DNA from: Cinnamomum chago
Lineage: Eukaryota; Streptophyta; Magnoliopsida; Laurales; Lauraceae
Reading direction: 5' to 3'
Assembly (NCBI GenBank): GCA_038049695.1
Contig: CP142454.1
Location: forward strand, 19,104,501 to 19,168,500
DNA length: 64,000 bases
Below the pieces are notes generated by a model that made no database searches, had not been told where the DNA came from, and saw only the letters and a list, made by a program, of their open reading frames with translations. Below are positions 38,321 through 50,816 of this stretch, in pieces (the stretch's first letter is position 1; each line of letters opens with the position of its first letter). The position numbers were made by a program, and so were the translations under genes.

Positions 38321-38869
38321 AGAAATTCTATTTGCATCCACGTATTATTTGCTGAGCACACCCACTTTTCTAATAATACCCAAAACACTCTCTTCTCCTC
38401 TCCTCTCCTCTCACTTGCTGCGACTGAACCCTGACAGCCGCCCCATCACCGGCAACCATCTCTTCCTCCGTTGAGCTCCCTTCTCTGCCCCACAATCCAC
38501 CAGCGAGCTAAGCGATTTTTTCTCCTATTCTCTTCCCCTTCCATTTGCTGCGACTTAACCCCGATGGCTGCCCCATCACCGGCGAGCTTCCCTCTCTGCC
38601 CCACAATCATCGTCGACTTCTCCTCTTTCTTTGCATGTATCGCTCGCTGGTGGGGTGCACAAAGTTTCAGGGCCGTGCACATAAAGGATTGCGCGGCTGT
38701 GAAAGCCCATGCATATATCATGTGCACGATGTTTTACACCCGTGCACATGAGATGTGAACGAAACTTATGGGTATTATCATCATGGGTGTTTGATAATAA
38801 GGTTTTTTTATTTTATTTTAAAAAGTGTGTATCCTCAGTTATTTTCGTGGTGCAAATAGAATTTCTCTA
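38318..38869. mobile_element. non-autonomous TIR element abutting the HLH stop codon
   Basis: The left end reads TAGAGAAATTCTATTTGC. The reverse complement of the right end starts with the same 18 bases and then stays similar for about 50 bases (ending near cacacttttt). The interior contains two diverged copies of a block with ttgctgcgact, ccccatcaccggc and ctctgccccacaatc. Flanks atacaa and tacatt are only a weak candidate target duplication. No coding capacity was recognised. Confidence 0.65.
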
Positions 38870-40905
38870 TACATTAAGCTGTTTTGAGCTATGGTTTTAC
38901 CAAGGAGTAAGCTGTGGAGAAGAAATTGATGTGTAAGTGTTACTGTTATTATGTATTTCTTATATGTATATGTAGAAAAGATGGGATGTCACTGCCATTG
39001 TTTCCATAGAGGTTTTTGCAATTGATGAATTTGATAAGGTGAAAAAAAAAGTTGTGATCTTGGGTACTGAAGACCACCACCTCATGTTCCAAGTTGCATT
39101 TACTATATATGTTGGAAGGGTTTATAGTTGTATTTCTGATATTTTGAGTCAAAGATACTACCCATTTTAATTGTATTATGAGAAGAAAGTTCTCTATTGC
39201 TCCCATGTCTCAGCAGGTGTCTGTTAAAATTATAATTGATAATGCCGGCCAGTACTCTCCTAATTAATATTAAAATCTAATATTTGAGTTGTTAGCAATG
39301 TAACCTTGTGATTGTGTAATTATCTAGTTCAACTATGACTAGAAGTTTAAATCCCATCAAGAGTTGGAGATCTGATGGTGGGATTCTATATAAGAAGGAT
39401 TACTTTTTTGGTTGATTCATTAAAGTTTCTAGAGTACCTATACATATCAGATGCTCCTCTAATTAGATCGAACACTGCAACTATTCCACACCCATGATAT
39501 AAACATCCAGTCAGTAGCTTTCAACCAGGACAATAAGTTCAAGAAAGTGTGAGAGACACTACCTCTGCAATAAAACTGGTTGAACCAAATTTTGAGTCTA
39601 TTTTATTAAGAAATTAACACTTTGTCTACTTTGTTTTGTTAAAAAATAAAAAAGAAAAATTTACAGGTGTTGGTTTTAGCGAAAACTTACAATCAAACAC
39701 ATACACAACACAAACCAATAAATCCAATCAAGCGTGCGCACACACACGAGAAAACACAACAAATTTGCTTGTTCGGTTATTTTCCTACATCACTTGTCCG
39801 CATTCCTCTTTCTTCCCCCTTTTTTTTCCTTCTAGGGTTTGGGTGTACAAGTTAGACCTTTTTCTTATTAATTAAGAGAGTTGCTCATGCCACAACTCAA
39901 ATTTCGAGCACATCCCTTCTCTCTACACACCCTAAATAAGTAAAAAAAGAATTCAAAACTTCTCTCTATACAACCATTTTTTTTCCAAAATACCCAAACC
40001 CTCCACCCTGAATTTCTCAGTTCACTCTCCTTCTTCCACCCTCACTTTCGCCCGACCTTGTCTCCCTCTCGCTCTCCCTCTCCCTCCCTATCCTTACCAC
40101 CTCCGCCCGTCGCCTCTCTCCCTCTCCTTGCCTAGCGTCGCCCTCCACTCTCCCTCTCCTTGTCCCCCACCCCCTTCGGCGGTAGTGGGCAGGTTGGGGT
40201 GGGTGTGGGTGAGTGTAGAGAGAAATTGGGTAAGGTATGGAACAATAAAAGATGTCCATTTTGGTAATTTTACACAAGGGTATATTGCCCTTCAAAAAGA
40301 AGAATGTGTTCAGAGAAGTTTGGGATGTAGCATTAACATCTCTCTTTTTTTAGTACTCCAGCCAAGGGGGCTGTGACCCAAGAAAGAACCTGTATACACA
40401 CGGGAAGGTAGCCCACTCAAGTGGGAAGGAGGCCCGTATAAGCGGAAAAGGAGCCCACACAAACGAGAAGATGTGACATACCCTGGCAGCCACGTAAGAA
40501 CTGACGCTCTTTACCACTCGGATAAGCATCTATTCTTTAAGGCATTAGTAGCTCTCTTAATTAAACACTAAGAAAGCTTTGTACAATTACCAAAATACCC
40601 ATAAACTCTAATCATGCATCTTGGCTCACCTAGGAGACCGAATCGGGTTGACCTGGACTACAAGACTTTGACCCAATAATAGGAATCGACGATTGTGTGA
40701 GATGTTTTTATGTTGAAAAGAATTTGATCAAGGTGATTGAGTGCCCAAGCCTTTGACTAGTAGTAATGATCTTCTCTTTTTTTTGCTAGAGAAAGCACAT
40801 GATATACAAAGGAAAACAGCACAGAAGCTAGAAACCTAAAAGGCTACAAGATGCCTGATCTACACCCAGAAAACCAAACAAAAACAGGCATCCTAAAACC
40901 ACGAG
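38870..40905. other. intergenic region
   Basis: AT-rich, followed by a pyrimidine-rich block (40015-40180) that reads as poor-quality proline/arginine-rich frames. A few cccgtataagcgg-type short repeats occur near 40410-40470. No gene is supported. Confidence 0.4.
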
Positions 40906-41809
40906 TTACACCCAAACTTGGGCATTTGATGAAGTCCCCCTTTCCAAAAAGTTCTGGTTCCCCAAACGACTAGCACATTCAGCAAGTGAGAAGGAGGAAG
41001 AGGGGCCTACACACGGATTAGTAAAGCGAAACATCTGACAGTAGGTGGTAGCAATATGTAAGTCCTGGATGTATTGCTCATGAGCTGCTTGAGGAAGGAA
41101 GGCCGGGAAGACGTGAGGCACTAGGAAGTCCATTTTGGACAGAATGTCAGCAACTTTGTTAGCAGTTCTTTTGCAGTACCTGGCTTCCCACCATTGAACA
41201 TTTAAAAGGGCTTGGATCACCTTCTTCCACTGGATCATACATGACCAAGAGAGATTTTCATATTTTTGCAGGGAGTCAACTATTGTGAGGCAGTCTCCTT
41301 CAATGATAATTTGCTTGAGGTTGAGCTGATTACATATTGTCAAACCCTCTAACAGTGCATGAAGCTCAGCCTCAAGAGCATTTGAGGCCGACACTCTCCC
41401 TGCAAGTCCCATGTGAGAGTCCCTGCTGTGCTCCTTATTATGCCCCCAATTCCTGCACACTAAGAGAGGGTTGAAGGAGCCATATATCAAAATTTAATTT
41501 CACCTGGTTATAACCTGTTGGTGGGATCCATATGTCTGGAGGGATACCTGAAACAGTCACTGGAGTTGAGATGAAGTTGACATAATTCCACTCATGAATG
41601 GCAAAGATAGATTTGAAAATGACTGATGATGGGTTTATTGGAGATTGGGTAAAGACATGTTCATTTTTCATCTTCCATATAAACCAAGCTACAAAAATCC
41701 CAATGGTTTTAGAAAAGCTAGTTGGCTTTGACCAGGACCACCTAAAGAAGCTGTCAAAATCTGTTGGCTTTTGATTCAAGTTGGGAATCATATTTCAGAT
41801 AGATTTGGA

Positions 41810-43199
41810 CAGTGGTGGACTTACATGTAATGGGCAGCCCCCTCCTAATTGCAGAAAAGCCCATACCTATGGGCCCTTAAGCCCAGCCCCCAGTTAGAAA
41901 TGGCCCAAGTCCCCTCCTAATTGGAGAAAAGCCCATAAGGGCCCTATGGGCCCTTAAGCCCAGCCCTCAGTTAGAAATGGCCCAAGTCCCCAGTCGGCCA
42001 GTCCCCTTTATTTCCCTTACCACTTTAACCTAAAAACAGTAAACCCTTTTCTCTTTCTCTGTTTCTCATCTCTTTCCCTCTCCCTCTCAAAAATCCCCAA
42101 CTCAGGACTCAGGCTACTGAGCCCTGACTGCCTCATCGATGCCAGATTAGCGCAAGGAATTGCAGCGCCCAAAAGCAAAGGGGCCAATTTCTCCAAATTG
42201 ATTGCTCAGGCGAAGGAAGATGCTCGTTCTCGCATTAACCCAGATCAGGATTTCTTCGGTTCCGTCAACGATGTTTTCAGTGGTAATTCAACTGATTGAG
42301 TGTGTTTGGTTGAGAAGAAGTGGAAAATGATTTACTAGGAAAAGTGGGATTTTTGGATTATGTTTGTTTGGTTTGATCTCCACCACATTGATTAAAACGA
42401 AAGCTGAAATCTTTCATTTCATTCCAGTTTCTGTTGTATTGTTTGGTGTGGCAGAACACTTTTTGGAGTGAAATGTGCTGCCTTTTTTGGTGTTACACTA
42501 TAGGAAATGGTTTTCTACCACTTGGGTTTGAATGTGCTTTCCGAGAAAAATTGTGAAAAATGCTTTCATTTGGAAAATGAAACCTGCAGAAAATGTTAGT
42601 GGGGAATGATGGGAAATTGTTATCCAGTGGAAACCTATTCTCAGTGCTATTCTTTCTTTCTTTTTTTGTTGTTGTTGTTTTGAGGTTTAGATGGTTACCA
42701 TTATGTTAAATTGTTGATGCATCTTTACATTTGAGCATGACAATACTTACTGCTAACTCATCCACTGCACATGTGGGATGTGGCAGGCACCAGTCCATAT
42801 TGTTCAAATTTTAGTTTATTTTATAATGAGTAAAACCTAACAATCCTAACCATCGGATTTGCTTGTCTATATTGAAAAAGATATATTTAATAGCATTGAC
42901 GATGAGACAATCATGCAAATGTTTCAAAACATGAAGAATCGTCGAGGGCAATTGTAAAAGCTTTGTTTGAGGGTTTTTTGCTTTTTTTGCTAAAGAAAAT
43001 CTTTTGTAATTAGGCGATCAACTGATCATGACTTTTGATGATAGAATGTTAGTTGATCATGTAATTCGATATTTTGTAAATGCAAGACATTTTCTCTTTT
43101 GCAAAAGTTAATGGTAAGAAATACCAATAAAATATCAATTGACTTTTTCAAGTGACTATCTTAAGCCCCCACCAAGTCAAAATCCTGGGTCCGCCACTG
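41810..43199. mobile_element. non-autonomous hAT transposon
   Basis: The terminal inverted repeats are CAGTGGTGGA at 41810 and, reverse-complemented, CAGTGGCGGACCCAGGATTT at the right end. This is the standard plant hAT end. The flanks are a perfect 8-bp target duplication, GATTTGGA (41802-41809 and 43200-43207). The 1390-bp element lies within the LINE fragment and carries no transposase. It contains a tandem repeat of about 85 bp (41833-41995) and an apparent captured exon (42118-42285). Confidence 0.9.
42118..42285 (+). pseudogene. possible captured host exon inside the hAT element
   Basis: A stop-free stretch reads DCLIDARLAQGIAAPKSKG and then FSKLIAQAKEDARSRINP, followed by DQDFFGSVNDVFSG. 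It ends at a donor-like GGTAAT. Its balanced composition and residue pattern look protein-coding, unlike the rest of the element, and the pyrimidine-rich sequence just before it resembles a 5' UTR. I cannot name the donor gene. No start codon remains in this frame. Confidence 0.45.
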
Positions 43200-43947
43200 G
43201 ATTTGGACACCGTGCAATGAATCAACAAGTGGTCTATATATGGATTCAACCTCCTCATGGAAAAGGATATAGGTAGGGGAAAAGGCTGGGTTGAATTTGT
43301 GAACCTTATCCCCAGTAGGCAGTCTGTTTTGTAACACCATCCAAGTGATCTTCTGGGAAACCTTTTATATAGTGCCAGGGGATATAAGCTTTGGAAGATT
43401 GGAGAGAATGACTGACAATTACTTGATTTAGACCGTACAAGTCAATGAGGACGCACAAGGAAAATAGAAAAAGCCAAGAAACAAGAACTGCAAGGTTAAA
43501 ACATGGGGCAAAGGAAGAGCACTTCATGACTAAAGAAAGACTTAAATTAATGATCCACGGAGTCCATCTAATGAGACTTTCTTCTCATCTATTGTGTTTG
43601 TAATCTCTTTAATATCATCATTCATTAGAAAATTTACAATTTGTCCTCACTATCTATGTGTTGGGACATTTTCTTCATACTATATTTATAGGAAGATATT
43701 CAAGTGAGAACCATTCCTTTATTCTAAAATAAAGAACATTTTATGGGTCCCACTTGAATTAATGTCAATTATGGGTGAAGGGAGGGATAGATAGAGCTGC
43801 ATTTGAATTGGAATCTTAAAAAAAAAAAAAAAAAAGATCTAATCAAATCATCCTTAACTCTTTAATCAGCGGCCTTAGAAATCTTATTTCCTTACTTCTT
43901 ATGGTGGAAAAACAAAATTCAGCCTCATTCAATCATAGTTAAAATAA

Positions 43948-44053
43948 GGGAAAAAAGCATTATACCTCCCTGTACTTTGGTCGTTTTGTAGAGTGACCCC
44001 TGTACTTTAGTATTTGTGACTAAACCTACCTGTACTTTGGGTTGACATGCAAA
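43948..44053 (+). repeat. left TIR of the Mutator element
   Basis: Starts GGGAAAAAAGCATTATACCT and matches the reverse complement of 53385-53490 over its full length with scattered substitutions. In MuDR the TIRs hold the promoters, so this is the likely transposase promoter. Confidence 0.9.
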
Positions 44054-46309
44054 TACTAACTGCTGTGACGGAATTTAGTAAATGACAAATTTACCCTTGA
44101 TATATCCGTTCTACTGTTAGCGATTTTTTCTGGTTTTTCCCCTTTTCACTTACGGTTAGGGTTCTGGCGATTTTAGGCGAAATCTTCTCCTCCTTCCTTG
44201 CATGCATCAGATCTCTCAAGAAGAACAATAGATCCACACTGAAGGTCCATCAGCGGTTTCAGAGGTATGATCTCATACCCGATGACCATGGGTTTAAGAT
44301 TTTGAACTTCTTTGTCTGATATGGTGAATGTCTGATACGGTTTCAGAGGTAGGACTTTTCGCTGTCGAAAATGGTCCCCTCTTGAAAAAATCTGTTTCTT
44401 TTGTTTATTGTTTGTGTTTGAATGTTGGTGGAATAGAAACCCCACTTGTCTGCTACTTTTGTGGGTTAGCCATGGTGGCTGTTACACATGGAGGGGACCA
44501 CAGTCAACCCTTGTTGGATAGACTTTGTCTGTACTGTTATTATATTTGAGGTGGGTCTCGATGATTAGGTATTGTATGTGGGTTTGAAGGTTGAAGAAGA
44601 AGAAGACAAGGAAAGAGAGATCAAAGATGCTATTTTGTGGGGCCCATTCATTTCTCCAATATTACTGTTTGCAAGTTGTTGATGATAAAAATATTGATGT
44701 GACGACGATACAAACCAGTTGAAACTGATGTTTTGCTCGGGGAAAACCTTTAGATTTGAGAAGGGAAATTTTTAGTAGAATTTTTTTTTACTAAAACCCC
44801 CTTTGTATATTGAAATGATTTCATAGATTCTGTTTTCTATGTTGTGTATCATAGTTTCTTGAAATATGGATTCCAAAGTGGTATGGCACCTGGGTTCTGT
44901 TCCTTTTGCCGCTGCTGATTTCACATGGTATATATATTCAAAATCCAATATGTTTAAATCATGAAGGGCCTGCCTGTATTCAAACTCTCACAGGATATTA
45001 TATTCAAGTTCATGGGTTTTCAAACATACAGTGAGTAATAAATTAATTAAAATTGAGATGACCTGCAGAAGTCTCCCTATTAATGACTAGATCCTTGTAT
45101 TTCTACTACAATGTGCCTATTTAACAAGGGACGAGTAACCTTGACCAACTTATTATATTGAGCAAAAGTGTCACATAATATGAAACAGCTAAGTCAATTA
45201 AGATTAGTGTATTTCATATTCATGGATATCAGTGTAGTGTGTAATGAAAAATTATCATAGCTGCAGAGGGTTTTATTTGTTCTCCAGTAGCAAATAAATG
45301 AATATAGTACCTTACCAGTCTCATTTTAAAACTCATGCTGTCATATTTATTGCTCAAATGGATTTGAGAAATAGTTGGCAAGAAGTAGGTGAAAACTAGG
45401 TTCATAAGTTGCAGCAATTAGAGGAAATGAACCCATGAGCTTTTTCTTTTGAAATGATCATAGTTGAAGCAGCATGAGAGTTGGGCCGGGCTCTCCATAC
45501 AAGTAATCTCAATTGGCTTGATTTCCAACTTTAAGGTGCATTTGGATGTGCCCCATATCACAAGAGGAAAAAATAATTTGGAATAGGAGCTAAAAATCTA
45601 TTCTGTTATGTACCGGTTATGTTTAAACTAACTACAAGAAGAATTAAAATATTCGTTTCATCAGGTGAGTAACGAATTGTCGTCGTTTGTATTTCTGAAA
45701 TTTCAAACAGTTCTTGGAAAAGCTTCAACTTTGTAAAACGCATCACATTCAAATCGATGCATGGTTTTATTTTTATTTTTCATGCCACACAAGAAGCAGC
45801 TAGGAGTAGTACATTTGAAATAAAGGAGAATCACGAAGTAAAGGAGAAACACTTCCCTGTAGCTTTTCTACAGAATGACTTACCTTCAACAGCTAATTTA
45901 CTTTAGTTTTATATGGAGTAATGGACAACTCTGTTTATGCTTAACCGTGTTGGTTATAGCCAAAACTAGAACACTATTACAAAGCTAATTGGAGGTGTTC
46001 TTACTTAGACACCTTATCATGATTAGGAAGAACAATATTATAATGCAACTAGTATTTTCTTAAGGGTCTGATGTATGTCTTAGATCTATGTGTATATCAT
46101 AATCAATGCACAGCACACACATTGACATTAACAAATATAGTGAACATGGGTGGTTCTATAATGTGAAAATGATCACTAGACCTTGTGTTTGTATGTTATT
46201 TAGAATATTATTTAGAAGCACTATAGAAATGATCAAGATTATGAAATTGCATATGTTAGATTAAGAAATTACATATTTTGTTTTTTTCTTAACTGGTATA
46301 AGGTTCTAC
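44054..46309. other. internal 5' region of the Mutator element
   Basis: Sits between the left TIR and the transposase open frame and most likely carries leader exon and intron sequence. A plausible intron acceptor, ctacatgcag, lies at 46306-46315 just before ATGTTTGATG. No other coding region was recognised. Confidence 0.5.
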
Positions 46310-49300
46310 ATGCAGATGTTTGATGAAGTTACAATTGAATTCCACCATGGTGGTTATTTTACATACCCACCAAATAGTGTATACATTGGGGGTATGGTAC
46401 ATGAAGTCAGAGAATTTGATATTGACAAAGCATCATTTTTTGAGTTTAGGGATTGTATGATAGAATTAGGGTACCCAGGGAACAATTCAATGTATTTTAA
46501 GGTGCTAGGAATGGATTTTGATGATGGTTTGAGGCGAATTGAATCAGACAGGGATGTATTTATTCTATTAAAACATTATAAGGACAGTAAGATGTTGATT
46601 GTTTATATAGAGAGGGGACATGAACCTTTGATGGTAGTGTCACCTAAGGGGAAGATCTTGATGCAAAATATTCACACCGAAGGTCCCTTGAAGCAGTTAC
46701 CTGCAGCAGAAGTAGCATCAATTAGTAGGAAACTTCATTGTGAGGATGACTATGCTGCTGATGTTGAGGATGAAGCTTCTGGTGATGAAGGCAGTGATAA
46801 TGACCCTAATGTTCATCAGCATCCTCAAACAAGTGCTGGTCATGATGAGGATAATGTTCATCAGCATCCTGATGTTGGAGATTATCAAAACCAGCAGCAT
46901 CATTTAGATGATGACAGTGATGTTGAAAGTGAAGAGAATCCTATAGATCCGGATGAGCCACCAAAGCTACATGAGGATATTGAGAAGCCAGAAGATGAGA
47001 ATATCTTTAGAGGATCTTCTGAGAATGTGGAAGAGGTGCATAAAGGAAAACAACAAGTACCAGTTGATGAGAATTGGGTTACAGATGATGAGCATGGGGA
47101 TGATCTTCACTCATTGTGCAGCTCATCTGATGAGAACAACAGGTCTAAATGGCCTGAGTTTAATGAGCTGACTGATATGGAGAATCCTGAACTGAAGTTG
47201 GGTATGATATTTTCAAGTCCACAAGTTTTCAGACAAGCACTTGTTGAATGGACTGTAAGGCAAGGCTATGACATTAAATATCTGAAAAATGAGAACAAGA
47301 GAATCACGGCTGTTTGTAAATATGATTGTGGGTTTAGGATTCATGCATCACCCATGCAGGGTGAGATGACATTTCAAATTAAGACATTCAAACCCAAACA
47401 TGCATGTGGTATAAGGTTTGAAAATCACTTGGTAACTTCCAGCTATATAGCTGCTAAATACCAGCAAAGGATGAGTGACAATCCGAAATGGTCAATTCCT
47501 GCAATGCAAAAAGAGCTGAGAAGAGAACTAAAGGTTAATTTGTCGAAGGATAAATTGTATCGAGCGAAGAGGAAGGCATTAGATAACATCTCTGGAGATA
47601 TTAGAATCCAATACACTAGATTGAGGGACTATTGTATCACTGTTCAGAAGTACAATCCCAACACTAGTATATTTGTGGTGACACAAAGACCTCATATGGA
47701 TAGAATTCCAAATTTTCAGAGATTGTACGTCTGTTATGAGGTACAAAAGGTAGGGTTCGTTGGTGGATGTAGACCCATAATTGGCCTAGACGGGTGCTTC
47801 CTCAAAGGTAGTTATGGTGGACAAGTGTTGGCTGCAGTTGGTAGAGATGGGAATGATAATATGTTCCCAATTGCAATGGCTGTTGTAGAGGCTGAAAATT
47901 TGGACTCATGGACTTGGTTTTTGAAATCATTAATTGATGACATTGGAAATGGGGGTGACATGGGCTGGATTTTTTTGTCTGATAGACAGAAAGGGCTTGA
48001 CGCAGCTTTTGAGATAGTAGTTCCTACTGCTGAAATCAGGCACTGTCTGAGACATATGTATGATAACTTCAAAAAACTGTTTAGAGGCAAATTATTGAAA
48101 GATGCTATGTGGGCTGCAGCATCATGTGGATCACCCAGAGAGTTTGATAGTCATATGCAGAGGGTGAAAGAGATGGACTAGGCTGCATATAATTGGCTGA
48201 TATCTGCTAATCCACACTACAAGAAATTTAGGCTGTTGTGACGAAATCTGAAGACGAATTTTTTTTGTCTTAAAAGAACACCCAAAGGGGACGAAATATA
48301 AATTTTGTCGTCTATTTTCATTTTTTTCAAAAGTATTGGAGACGAAAACAAAATTTCGTCGACAAAAATATGGCGCCAACTTGTTTTGTGTTGGCGCCAA
48401 TTATTTTAGCTCATTAGAGACGAAAATTGTTGTCACAAAATATAAATTTTTTTTGCGACGAACGTAATTCGTCACCAATAAGGATAAGTTATGGAAGACG
48501 AACATATTTCGTCATCAAAATAAGGCGCCAATTTCATTTGCTTTTGGCGCGGATTATTTTAGCTCATTGGAGACGAACATTTTTGTCACAAAATATAATT
48601 TGTTTTTGTGACGAACTTAATTCGTCACTAATAAGGATAAGTTATGTAAGACGAAAATATTTCGTCACTAAAATAAGGTGCCAAATTATTTTAGCTCATT
48701 GGAGACGAAAATTTTTGTCGCAAAATATAATTTGTTTTGCGACGAACGTAATTCGTCACCAATAAGGATAAGTTATAGACAACAAACATATTTCGTCACT
48801 AAAATAAGACGCCAATTTCATTTTCTTTGGCGGGAATTATTTTAGCTCATTGGAGACGAAAATTTTTGTCACAAAATATAATTTATTTTTGTGACGAACT
48901 ATTAAGGATAAGTTATGGAAGACGAAAATATTTGGTCACCAAAATAAGGCGCCAATTTCATTTGCGGTGGCACCAATTTCGTTCGCACTTGAGCCTATTC
49001 CTCTCTTACAAGTATTGCTTTGGAAAAGCCTTTAAAATGACTAAAATGGGCCCCCAAGGCCCTAACGTCCATCCCCCTCCCCCACCCCAATCCAACGCCC
49101 CTTTTCCAAACCCCATTTCCCCCTTTGTCCCTCCATCTATCCCGGTCTCTCTTTTCCAAAACCCTTTTCCCCCTTTTCCAAAACCCTTTTTCAGAAGAGG
49201 AGAGAAGAACCATTTTCCCCATTTTCAAAAATCCTTTTCCAACATCTCTCACCCATCGTCTCAAGCACCAGCCCCATGGCTCATTGACCCCCATCAATCA

Positions 49301-49669
49301 TCATCACCCTCCATCAACACACGCAGTGCAGACCCATCCCTGATCAGTGATCCCTCTCATCTCTACTTCTCTCAGTCTCTCTCGCCTAGAATTCCCAGAC
49401 GCAGCCACCATCACCAATCACCATCATTTGTGCCCATCCTCCTCCATCCAGGAGTCCGCCACCGCCAGGTACACCTACCTCTCTATGTCTCTGCTACTGT
49501 GAGAATTTGGTCCGGATGGTACCCTTAACCATGGGGCGTAGCGTGTCAACCACGGGCTTCAAACGGTGAGTCTCCGTCAGCCCACATCAGAAATATCCAA
49601 GTCCTAACCTTGGGCTTAAAGTCAAACCCCGTATTAACTTAGCGTGAGGCTTTTTAAAACCATGCGTCA

Positions 49670-49752
49670 TCAGAAATCGTAAGAACTCTGAAGTTAAGCG
49701 TGCTCGGGCGGGAGGAGTATTAGGATGGGTGACATCCTAAGAAGTCCTCGCG
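49670..49752 (+). pseudogene. 5S rRNA-like segment in Cassandra LTR 1
   Basis: Contains gaagttaagcgtgctcgggc (A box region), a ggagtattagg intermediate element and gatgggtgac followed by gaagtcctcg (C box region), as in plant 5S rRNA. The 5' half of 5S is diverged. In Cassandra these serve as RNA polymerase III promoter elements within the LTR. Confidence 0.85.
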
Positions 49753-50028
49753 CGTGCACGTGGGCCAAAGCGGACAATTTCATGCTGAGTTGGGCGGAGC
49801 TGTGACAATTGGTATCAGAGCCAAGGACGACTCTATTTCTAGTGGGGGAGAATGTGAGATCTTGGTCTGGGCGGTACCCTTAACAACTGTGCGTAGCGTG
49901 TCAATCACGGGCTTCAAACGGCGAGTCTACGATAGCCTACATCGGAAATATCCAAGTCCTGACCATGGGCTTATAAGTTGAACCCCGTATTAACTTAGCA
50001 TGAGGCTTTTTAAAACCGTGCGGCCCCG

Positions 50029-50107
50029 GAAATCGAAAGAACTTCGAAGTTAAGCGTGCTCGGGCGAGAGCAGTACTAGGATGGTTAACCTCTTAGGAAG
50101 TCCTCGC
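50029..50107 (+). pseudogene. 5S rRNA-like segment in Cassandra LTR 2
   Basis: Same layout as in LTR 1, with gaagttaagcgtgctcgggc, gcagtactagg and a C box changed to gatggttaac. The two C-box changes may weaken TFIIIA binding; that is inference. Confidence 0.85.
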
Positions 50108-50379
50108 ACGTACACGTGGGCCAAAGCGAACAATTTCATGCTGAGTTGGGCGGGGCTGTGACAGTTGGTATCAGAGCCGAGGACGACTCTATTTCTAGTG
50201 GGGGAAAATGTGAGATCTTGGTCCGGGCGGTACCCTTAACAACTGGGCGTAGCGTGTCAATCACGGGCTTCAAACGGCGAGTCTACGATAGCCTGCATCG
50301 GAAATATCCAAGTCCTTACCATGGGCTTATAAGTTAAACCCCGTATTAACTTATCATGAGGCTTTTTAAAACCGTGCGG

Positions 50380-50463
50380 CCCCGGAAATCGTAAGAACTC
50401 CGAAGTTAAGCGTGCTCTGGCGGGAGCAGTACTAGGATGGTTGACCTCTTGGGAAGTCCTCGC
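50380..50463 (+). pseudogene. 5S rRNA-like segment in Cassandra LTR 3
   Basis: Contains gaactccgaagttaagcg, gcagtactagg and gatggttgacctcttggga. This is the copy closest to functional 5S in the first box, apart from a tgctctggc change. Confidence 0.85.
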
Positions 50464-50737
50464 ACGTACACGTGGGCTAAAGCGGACAATTTCATGCTGA
50501 GTTGGGCGGGGCTGTGACAGTTGGTATCAGAGCCGAGGACGGCTCTATTTCTAGTGGGGGAGAATGTGAGATCCTGGTCCGGGAGATACTCTTAACCACG
50601 AGGCGTAGCGTGTCAACCACGGGCTTCAAACGATGTGTCTTCGTTAGCCCGCATCGGAAATATCCAAGTCTTAACCATGGCTTATAAGTCAAACCCCGTG
50701 TTAACTTAGAATGAAGTCTTCTACAATCGTGCGGCTC

Positions 50738-50816
50738 CAAAAATCGTAAGAACTCTAAAGTTAAGCGTGCTCAGGCAGGAGCAGTGCTAGGATGGGTGAC
50801 CTCTTGGGAAGTCCTC
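50738..50816 (+). pseudogene. 5S rRNA-like segment in Cassandra LTR 4
   Basis: Contains gaactctaaagttaagcgtg, gcagtgctagg and gatgggtgacctcttggga. The C box is intact, the A box has one change, and the LTR ends early just after this segment. Confidence 0.85.

Larger units (their letters stand above)
40906..43530 (-). mobile_element. LINE 3' fragment (zf-RVT and RNase H), split by a hAT insertion
   Basis: The minus strand reads NRLPTGDKVHKFNP and HEEVESIYRPLVDS near 43300-43210, a degenerate zf-RVT region in which the usual Cys residues are lost. After the hAT insertion the protein resumes with FVAWFIWKMKNEHVF near 41690. A separate frame carries an RNase H domain: SNALEAELHALLEGL, IIIEGDCLTIVDSL and KRTANKVADILSKM (41490-40906). 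A frameshift near 41450 separates the last two parts. This is the L1-type LINE 3' end common in plants, and it is nonfunctional. Confidence 0.8.

Noticed and set aside
40017..40295. Minus-strand frame of 92 codons rich in Arg and Glu
   Set aside because: It is the shadow of a CT-rich low-complexity block with no domain or conserved pattern.
46718..46903. Minus-strand Ile/Met/Leu-rich frame
   Set aside because: It is antisense to the acidic Asp/His-rich linker of the Mutator transposase.
48827..49528. Long plus-strand frame of 233 codons inside the CACTA element
   Set aside because: The frame crosses a Pro/Ser/His-rich pyrimidine stretch and runs into the first Cassandra LTR. It has no recognisable domain, and its start lies in subterminal repeats.
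49670..50816. Tandem 5S rRNA genes
   Set aside because: Only the internal promoter part of 5S is conserved, each copy sits inside an LTR with a primer-binding site next to it, and the 5' half of 5S is not preserved. This is Cassandra, not 5S rDNA.
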